The notes under the pieces were generated by a model. It saw nothing but the letters and a program-made list of their open reading frames with translations, was not told the DNA's origin and made no database searches. From positions 2,111,345 to 2,175,344 of the forward strand of contig NC_132881.1 of the NCBI RefSeq assembly GCF_030463535.1: a stretch of DNA of 64,000 nt. Reading direction: 5' to 3'. Source of the stretch: Salminus brasiliensis (taxonomy: Eukaryota; Chordata; Actinopteri; Characiformes; Bryconidae). The position numbers were made by a program, and so were the translations under genes. Shown here piece by piece: positions 25,601-36,200 of the stretch. Each line of letters opens with the position of its first letter. Position 1 is the stretch's first letter.

Positions 25601-28600
25601 TTATTATTTTTCTACTCCATCCAATTAAACATGAGTAATTACACCTAACTTGCTTGGTTCTTTAAGCACTGATCGTGCTGTGAGGTGCATCACCATAACA
25701 AAATTCATCCCGATTCCAAAAAATATCGCCATGTACCCCTAGTACATGTTCAACAACAATGCTAATTCAAAAGTCATGTTTAAAGGCCAGTCTAAAAGAG
25801 AGAGATTTAATGTAATTTAAACATCAATCAATGTTCTCCATCAATTTCAGAGGAAAGCAAAATATTATCTGGTTGTTTGGGTTCCAGTAATCATCATTTC
25901 TGAACCTTTTTTCAATCACTGTTAGACAACTATTAAAGTAAAGAAAATAAAGAAATTTAAACCACTTTTAAAGCTCAGGAACCATGGCTTTCATTTTATT
26001 TCTAAGCAACGTTAACTTACTTTAATGATTTATGTTTCTTTCTAGCTTGATTTCTGATTTCTGGAACATTTTACAGTTTTATTTTTAACCTTCTTCCCCC
26101 AGTTTAGTCACAGCTATTTGACACTGCAGATTTCTTTTGATAAGGCCATTGACATTCAACTCTGCATGGCTGAGCCAATGATATTCTGTGTGTTTGCCTG
26201 CGTGTGTGTGTGTGTGTGTGTGTGTGTACCTTGGCACGTCCTGCTGTCCGTATTAAGGTTAAATCCCGGGTTGCAGGAGCAGGAATATGAGCCTGGCAGA
26301 TTGGCACACAGCTGCTGGCAGTAACCATAGCGACACTCATCAATATCTGGATGGGAGGAGAGTAGAGGGGTTAAAACAGAAGAGATGAGGCAAGTTCAAT
26401 AAACTCTAGACTGTAGGACAGACTAATCAGCGCGGCCTTTTACGGCTAAATGCGGCGGCTACAACAGAACATGGAAGTGAGGTTAAACAGGCTAAAGGCT
26501 TACGCTACAAGGAATCGTAAAGCCTCTGAAATCTCTGAAAGCGAGCGGTTGCTAGGCAGGCAGATCTTATAATTTTTTGTTCAGAAACTAAAGAATAATC
26601 AGTGTGTTTAATTCTGAGATACAATAACAGGGTGGTAAAGGAGCTTGCGAGGATTCCGCATGGTTAGAATGTGGTGAGCTGTGAAGGAGCTGGAAGCTGA
26701 ATGGTCAGGTGGGTCAGTCAGACTGGACGGTAAGTTAATAAACACTATAGAGTTTAAACCAGTCATTTAAAAAGTTGCTCCAAACTAAATGCCAGTGGAC
26801 CGCTAGCTTTGTCATCCTCTTGGTGAAAACAGCCTGAATTTAGTTCACTGTTTATGGTAAGAAGCTGATATTTGAAGCCTGTGATGCTAACTGGTGGGGT
26901 TTAAGCTTTAATTACGGTGTTATATATTAGCTTCTAGTGCAAAATCTACAAAAGAGGCAAAATACAGACACCAAACACGACTAGACTGATCGACTACATC
27001 TGGAGTGAAGGAGAAACTGTGGTATTTTGATATTAAACTAAACAGTTGGTGCAATATGTCCAAATAAGAGCGTGTCCTCAACAAACGGACACTTGATATG
27101 AAGTAAAGGCTACTCTAACACACTACCACATGGACGCCGGCACATTCCATTCACACAATGAAGCTATTGTTCTTGTTTAGTTTGTTATGAAATCTCAGAT
27201 ATTTTGCCTGTTTGTGTAGTTTCGTATTTGTTTAGACTGTAATGCGCCTGCAAACGCAAACCAGAGGGGGGAAAAAACGGGCCTCCGCATCTACATTGGC
27301 TTTCCTCTGATAAGACGCAGCATGATACTCACCCTGGCATTGTCCACCCACCAGCCAGTAGCCCTCTGTACAGGAGCAAGTGTAGCCGCCCGCCGTGTTT
27401 ATACACACCTGCGTGGGATTGCACTGATGGGATTCTGCCTCACACTCATCGATATCTGTGAGAAGAGAAGAGAAGAACGAGGAGAAGGGCTTCACACTTC
27501 AGTCCATCTTTAGAGATAACTGTGCGTCAAAAACCATGTATACAAACAGATAGAGTAGCTAACAAGTTTGCAGTTGAAGTTAATTACCACACATTAGCAT
27601 GGTGCTAACATGGTGCTAACAGTATCAGTAAATCATCACATACAAAAAAAACACCTGCTTAAACTGGTGGACCATCTTAGCAGATGTTTTCTATTGAATT
27701 TGATGGTTTAGCTGGTCTACCAGCATGAGCAACCCGACTAAGCCAGTCAACCAATATGACCAAGCTTGTTGTCCGTCAAGACAATGCTGGTCCACCAGTA
27801 TGACTAGCTTGACCAAACCGGTCCACCAGCTTTACCCAACGAGTCAACCAGTATGACTAGCTTGACAACTAGCTTGGTCAAGTTGGTCATGTTGATAGTC
27901 CATCAAGCGACACTGGTCAAGAGCTAAGCAGGTTATCTACCTTAGCCAGGTGGTTTACTAGCATAGGGTAGCCTATGTTTTGCCTGGATGACCAGTTTTA
28001 ACCACCTTGACCATCAAACACCAGCTTAGACCATCTGACCGTTTGGAGATGTTCAGTTATCTCTCATAGATCTGATCCAAAATCCAGGCTCTGAGGTGGC
28101 GGCCACTGTTTTTACATTTACATTTACATTTATGGCATTTAGCAGACGCTCTTATCCAGAGCGACTTACAAGGTTACTGGTATTACAGAGGAGGGCCAGT
28201 GTCTTGCCCAAGGACTCTTATTGGTGTAGCGCAGCACAGTCACCCAGACTGGGAATCGAACCCTGGTCTCCCACATGGTGTTGTTGTAACGCAATGGTAG
28301 GTGGTGGTGTTATCTGTTGCGCCACACCAACCACCAGTTTTTAGCTATGCTAACATACTTCAGCCCATGTTCTAGATAGCAGTGAGTCATACAGTGTCAG
28401 AAACCACATAATCAAGTTTATTAGCCATCACTGAACATCTCTACACGTTTGGGGCGAGCGTGTGATGATGCTAATTGGTGTACATAAGCTTTCAATTCAT
28501 GTTAGCAACATGAATTAGTGGACTCCTACACTTGTTTACTCAGGAAATCTGTGGGAGAACATCAGTCCTTCAGGAAACACACTAGCTTGGCTACTACAGG

Positions 28601-30190
28601 CCGGACTTTTGCAGCGCTTTACCTGTCTGCAAACCAAATAAAGTGACCCAAGGGTGTAGTGCATACATATGGAACAGAAAGCTGGGAACATGCCTACAGG
28701 CCACATCCATCATCATTATGGCTCCACCGAGCTGCTCTCCCACGGCTTCAAATACATCACCTTTTAATCATCAGCAGCCATCTAAAACTAACACTCTGCA
28801 GTGCAAGTCTCAACGCTCTCTCTCTCTCTCTCGACCACTCGCTCTGGTATCGCTGCGTCCCATTACCAGCATATTTCCTTATGTGGAAATCACAACCCCA
28901 CTCGGTTCTCAGACAGTGAAGTCACACACTTAAAAAGAGAGCAAATGGCGTGCATGTATGTGTGTGTGAGTCGAGGGGTGGCTGAGTGTTAACTCCAGAT
29001 AATTAGTCCTGTTTATCCAGGCTGGAGGTGGCTGATAGCGGACGGCGCTCGGGGGACCACCGTCTAGCACCGCATAGGGGTTCAGAATCGGGCCGTGTTC
29101 CAATCCGACCTCAGGCCAGCACTTGATAGCACTGAAAAAAAAGGGGGTAATCCCCCTCAGCTCAAATGGTGTTGACTAATTAAGACATGTTCGGTGTAAG
29201 TTAGCATTGATGCTATATTAACAAATAATTGTAGAGTGTATTAATACAGCATATTAAATTGAATTTGTTCAACGCACTACTGATTATACAGCATGCAGTA
29301 GGCTATAATAATAAATAAAAAAAATAAAAAAAATAAAAAACACAGCAGAGAGTGTAAATTAGCTTGTGGCTAGCTTATCGTCACTGTTTTTAGCACTGCT
29401 AACACTCCAAAACACCCAAATAAACAACATTTACATAATAAAGTAATAATCATCTATTAAAACTGTATTAGCTATAAAACTACACAGATTGGATAGAATT
29501 GGATCAGACGATACTCAGATCAGATTGAAGGACAAAAAATATATGTATATCTGGACATGCCTACTTGTTAGATACACTATTTGGACATAAGTATTGGGAC
29601 ACCTGTTCATTCCTTTTGTCTTCTGAAATCAAGGGTATTAAAAAAGAGTTTATCCTGCTCTTGTCTTTTGTTGGAGTAACTGTCTCTACAGTCCAGAAAA
29701 GAAGGCTTTCTACTAGTCTTCAGAGGAGCATTGCTGTGAGGATTTGATTGCGTTCTGTGAATGTCAGGACTGTGCATATCTGTGTCAGCAACAGGTGCAA
29801 CTAAAAGCAGCTGAATGCATTCATTAGAAGGGGTGTCCACAAACATTTGGACATTGACTGCTTTTGGAAGAACGAGGTAAAAATGTGTAAATCTGATCTA
29901 CTGCTTTAAGACTGCGCAGTCCAGTGAGGAACGGAGGGAGGTGGGCACGGCATGTGGGCTACACATGCGCCACAGCAGGGCAGAATTAGCAGATGTGGAG
30001 CAGGGCGAGGAGAATTGGGCCGTTTTTGGAAAGGTTCACTTCAGGTCCTTATATAGACTCGTTTGGCGGAACGTAGCGAGGGCCTGAACTTACCGCACTC
30101 ATCATTCAGACGAAGCGGGAAAGATAAAGCGAAAAAGAGACCGACTGGGGTTAGGGGGGCAGATTAGGGGAAAAAGGGATAAATTGTGTG

Positions 30191-30222
<32 letters not shown>

Positions 30223-33200
30223 CGGATATCAGACACTGCGAGCCAATTTTCCATACAGAACTTTGCACTAGACCTAAAGGAGGTGATTGTGGAATATACA
30301 GCCGCTGGTTTGGCGTCCAGATCAGATCCAGTGATGTGATGAAGTGCATGCAAGCTGGCAAATCCCGACAAAGGTCTCAGCAACTGCACAGAACACAACA
30401 TTCACCCCAAAGATTAAGCACACACATCTCTCTCTCCATGCACGGGTTGCTTACATGAAGCTATAATAAAGAGATTACAGTTAAAAGGAGGCATGAAGGG
30501 AATTCCACACACAACACAAAGCCCTTTACCCCCGTTCATCTGCATCACTTTCCTGGTGGGTCGGTTCAGTCAAGCAACACCTCTGCAGGGTTAAAAGACT
30601 AAAACACTGTAGATAGGTTGTATAATTAAGGTGAGACACGGTATACAGTACGACAGGAGCAGGGTGGTCGCTGTGGTACACCTGGTCTAGTATGAAACCT
30701 GGAAAGCAGGCCTGTGTTAAGGCCTACCTGGAGTGGAGACTCTAATAATGGTAAATAAACTGATACCACACTAATGAATGCCCCACTTGCCTGCTTGACT
30801 TGAGGAACTCAACATACAGCCTTCTGAACCACAACCTTTCCAATTATGTCATCAGTTTGGAGGCTGATCTCACCAGTGGACATTCTGTGGAGTTGATGGA
30901 CACATGAAACGGTCCACCACTCTCCAAACACACCTCATTACCTACAGACGTAACGGCAAAGCGTGAACACGGGGGCTGTGGATAGACTAAACAACACCAG
31001 ACCCTAATAAGAGTTCAAAGTAATTCTAGATCTCAGGTCTGTTGCCAGCAGACTGAGTGCCTTGCAAATTGTGCATCCAAGCTCCGCCCACAAATGCTTC
31101 CATTGAAGCAATTCATGCAAGGCTGTAGAGAACACTGGCCCAAATCCTGTTCAACCTAACGGGACATTGCAGCTGATTTGGGTTAAAATTTGCTAAATCA
31201 CAGACAGTTTCCAGCTGAACCCCTTTTATTCAGTAATTACAAGCAGAGGTGGGCAAGCTGTTTATCATATCATGGCTTTAGGTATGGTAATAAAATAAAA
31301 TATGATCATATTTTAGCCATATCGCCTATCTCTAGTTACAAGCGCAAGGGCAAACTGAGTTGCTATTAATCTACAGGACAGAGAAACTGAGCCTTTTAAT
31401 ATCAAATAATTAATATAATTCAAAAACATTGATAAAATATTATATAATATATTGATATAATGCCATAAAATTCAGTTCGGTTCAGTCAAAACAACCTATA
31501 TCAGGTTTGTAAGAGGAACAGAATCCTCAGAACTTTATTAATGCTAAATGAAATATCATCCACAATACAATACCACAATACTGTAAAAAAAAAAATCCCC
31601 AAGCCCTAACATGGGCCTTTAAAATGCTCCGCTACCAAGCTGGACTGTCTTATTGTAGCTAATCAAAGCTAAGACAATGGCCTATGTGCCACCAGGCGCT
31701 GCCACTATGGCCTGGGGGTGGCAAGATGATTTCCGAACCATGCCGCTTTGCCATGAGCAGCCGGAGTCAGAGAGAGCACAACTAGCCAGGCTCTCTCCTG
31801 GTGGGTAGATGGCGCTCTCTCCTCTCATGCCTCATTAAACGCTGTTGGCACGGCACAAGCATCTGTTAGCTGGTGTGGCAGAACTGGGGACCCGCCGAAA
31901 GAAGTCCTTACCCTCCTAGTGTCGGAAGCATTGCTAAAGCTGGGGGGAGCTACGAGCGGGTGGGTTAATGGTCAGTACCAGATTGGGAGAAAAAGGGTTA
32001 AAATCGACAAATTAGAAATCAATCTCACAGTTAATGCGGGTATTTTGACAAAAACGCTATTATTTGGTTGAGCGGGATTTCAGCCCGCATTCTCTAAAGC
32101 TTGTCCAACCTAGCAACAATAACTAGGAACAAATGCATTAGTGGGCGGAGCATTATTTTTTTTTATTATCTGAGCTGTGGAACAAGGTGCGCTTGACAGC
32201 TGTGACGGACAGCTTGAGAGAGTCTGACGCGACCGACTGGGTGCCATTGACAACATTAGGGCATTCCCTGCCTTGCCCACTCTACAGACAGTCTCCCACT
32301 TACACACACACTCACTCACAAAGCCATTACTGTCAGATGACGGATGGCATGCTTGGAGTCTGCATATTTTCAGCTCCATAACTTCTTTCAGCACATACAC
32401 ATACACCATAACCCCTCCCCAACAAATGACAGAGTGCCCCAGCCGGCCAATAGGAAATCTCCTTCAACATCTGATGACTTCATCGCTGGCGTGGCTTACC
32501 ACAATATGCTGAAGAGAGTGGGCTATTTCGCGGCTTACCCAAACAAGGCTTACAGAACCCAAAAGGCTGAGACTTTCCTAACATCCCAAAAGAGCTGATT
32601 ATCTGTCTCGAAGCAGAAACGAGCAGCCTGAGCCGAATATCTGGCTCCACTTTCCACCTATTACCCAGTTCCACTTGATTTCAGGGGAATGCGGCTTTCG
32701 TCTAACAGGATTTCTCTGGAAAAATGCATGCGTTCTTTTTATAGCGTATCCCTTGTGGACGTAGTGGGTTGCAAATCTATCAAAGTGACCCTAAAAGACA
32801 CTGGCAGACGACTGGAGAACGCATTTGGGACGGGCATCTCTTCCCCCAGCAATGTGCACACTCTGAAATTACAGCATGCTATAGTCTGGAGCACTAAAAT
32901 ACAGTTCACCACACCGCCATCAGTTATTACTACTAAATGAGTTGCATCACTTAAAGGAGTAGTATGACCAAAATGAAAATTTCAGTCATCGCTGAATCGG
33001 TCGTAAACATGCCTGCTTGCCTCCTGCAGCAGCGCTCTAGCAGCAGTCTCTCTAGAGTCAGTCTATCCAGTATAAAACTAGAACCCCCTTCTGATGATGT
33101 TTCTTGAAGGTGGGAGGAACTTTTGATTGACATTTTAAGGATTTGTTTTGCTATTTGTCAAATGCAGAAAGACTCCACAGGCACCTTGTTCAACAGAGAG

Positions 33201-36200
33201 GTAATCAAAGTAAGAGTTCAGTATTTATTATCATTTTATCATTTATTTTAAGACAACTATCAAAAATATGTCAAAAGCTAACATTAGCATTAGCATTACG
33301 CAACATGCACGCCAACATCATCACATACTAAATAGTTAAGTAAGAGACTAGCAAGCAGTCTTGTCAGAAACCACATCAGTAAGATTATATGAGATTTAGG
33401 CTTGCAGTCAATCCATCCACAACTGCAACATATTCTAGCTAACCTATCAGTGCTCATATTGTCCAGCTGTAGTTGCTCAAAATGCTTCAAATTGGATGAT
33501 GATTATTATTAATATTAATAACAATAATAATAATAATAATAATAATAATAGTTTTTAAGCTAACTGAGCTAATATATATATTCCCCTAAAAGCGACTGTT
33601 CCCATTATCGGGCATTTTTCCGCAATTTGAATGCCATTTATTTCATCCAAGCGATTGGCAAAATGAAAATGCGCAATATGCGGAAGTGGCCGATATTGGG
33701 AATAGCCATTTTTAGGCTATACAGTTACAGGTACATCCCTTGATGGGATGCTAACTTTATTTTAATAGGCATTTCTCACAGGGAATAGCCGAAGTGGCCA
33801 AACTCTGGTTAATGGTCATGGATATTCCAATATCCAGAGAATAAGAAAGAGAAAGTGCTGTATTTTAATATTGCCAGCTAACTGAGATACCACTGCAACC
33901 TCCACTTCTATACAGCCAGTTTTATTTGCAACAGTCATTTTGTCATAGAGAATAAGTGAAGGATCAGATTTGCAAGTGGCCCAACTACTGATAAACAAGG
34001 CAGAACATTCATCAGCTTCAGCTATTTAAACAACAGCAGCTAGCAGTTACTGCAGAATTGTAATGCCACTAGTTAACTAGTTAAAATACCCTTCTTCATT
34101 TGTAACAGATATGTTTCATATTTCTGAATAGCTGTTGTTATTTACTGGGTATTGTTTTAGAAGTGCAAGTGGCCCAACTACTGATACACTAAGTAGAACA
34201 TTCCTAGCTAAAAGAGGTACCAAATAAACTAGCTTTTTTGTAACAGGCAAGAAATAACTAAAGATTGTGTAATAAGTTTGAAAGTGGCCCAACTACTAAT
34301 AAACTAAGCAAAATGTTCCTCTAGCAACGTTACTTTACATTAATGTAATCTTAATGCTGACAGCTAAAACAAGGTACCACTACCTTTATTTCTAACACAA
34401 AGTCTTCATAGTTTGTAATAATATTTCTAAAGATTGTGTAATGGGTTTGAAAGTGGCCTAACTACTGATAAACTAAGCAGACCAGTCACCAGCTATTTTA
34501 ATGTTCCTAGCTAACAGGGGTACCAAATTGTATATTAATTTATAGGGAATAACTAATGGTTTGTGTATCAGATCAGTATTAGATGTGGCCTAATTATTGA
34601 TAAACCTAACAACCCTTTCACCAGTTTCAGCTATTTTACCATCATTAGCTAGCCGGCCCAACTGCACCTCTTGTTAGCTACATTTAAGCTAGGTTTATCA
34701 GCAACAGCCGTTTGTCGTGGCTGGGAAAAAATAAAAACCAGACCCTGGATACCAGATATCAATATCCAAAAATGGCTAAACTACCAATAAACTAAGCAGA
34801 ATGTTCACTCGCTTCAGCTATTTTAACATCAATAGCTAGCACAGTTACTGCAGCATCAGCTAAAACGAGGTACCACTACCTTTATTTGTAAAACACATTT
34901 TTCATAGTTTGGAATAACTTTAGACTGCCCTCTGGATATTTTAGCAGTATTGTAAGTGGCCTAACTACTGATATACTAAGCTAAACGTTCACCAGCTTCA
35001 GCTATATTAACACCATTACCTAGCAGACCCAACTACACCTCTTCATAGCTAGGTTTCAGCTAGGTTCATTTGCACCACCACCTTAATTTGTAACACAATT
35101 TATTTTAATTGTTTAGAATGACTTAAGACTGCTCTCTGGATGTTACTGGCTAACTGAGGTACCAAATAAACTCATTTATTTTGTAACAGACATTTTTTAC
35201 ATAGGGAATAACTAAAAGTTTGTGTATCAAATTTGCAAGTGGCCCAACTACCGATAAACTAAGCAGAACATCACCAGAGCTACTTTTAGCTATTTAAACT
35301 TTAAGTTTAAGCTACTTTAACTTTAACTAAAGTTTAAGCTAGGTTTGTTGTAGCTGGGAACAACTGAAAATTGTAAAAAAAATAATAATGTAAAAACGAC
35401 TGATAAACTAAGCAGATCAGTCACCAGCTATTTTAATTCTAATCTGCTAGTTTTATTAAAAAAAAGAATCATAGGGAATACTAACTGAAGGCCATTCTCC
35501 GGATTCCACTTGCACGTTTTTCAGCATGTTGCACGGATTACATGTAGCTCAATTACAAGACGTAATTAACTGCACCTAATCGAATCTAACAGGGTGGTCT
35601 TTCTCACTGCAGACCCACTTTACACAGCAAGCTACGACAGATACACACCAGGCTTCTGTATTACTCTCCGTGGCTTAATGGAGACAGATGAGTCAGACCA
35701 ACCGTAGAGAGAAGCTCTGCTAAAGTCTTTAAGCTGATAGCCCGTCCCACTGAAGCCCTGCAGACCACCACAGATATGAGTAAATTACAGCCCCGCTGCT
35801 TTTATTGTGTCTGTGCACTGTCTGAGACACCGACAGACGCATGACCCACTAAAAGAGACCCCAGAATGGAGTAAACACCACAGCAAAGCCTCATCCTGCC
35901 CAGATAGACACATCCTACCAGCAGCCCGCATCACACAGCTCTTACAAAGATCAGATCCAGATCAAAGACAGATCAATCACAACCACATCAATGTGAACAG
36001 GTACATCTGACGCACTTCCTGAGGCCCCAAGGCTAACTTATGAGCAGCATCAGAGATGCTTTTTTTTCTATACACCCATTGGCCACTTTATCAGAAACCA
36101 TCGTGTAGCTCCACATTTCTGGTGTGCAGTTAGAGACTGTAGCCCATCTGTTGATGCAGGATGTGTTAGCCATCCTGTAACCCTTCATCAGTGGTCAGTT

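Larger units (their letters stand above)
24854..26229. other. fbln5 intron 6
   Basis: Contains two copies of a ~110-bp segment, 25235-25350 and 26116-26227. The second runs directly into the exon 6 donor. AT-rich otherwise; a T-rich tract at 25420-25445. Confidence 0.6.

Noticed and set aside
28251-28262. B-box 'ggttcgattccc' suggesting a tRNA gene
   Set aside because: The rest cannot fold as a tRNA, and the segment continues into a LINE-like SINE tail.
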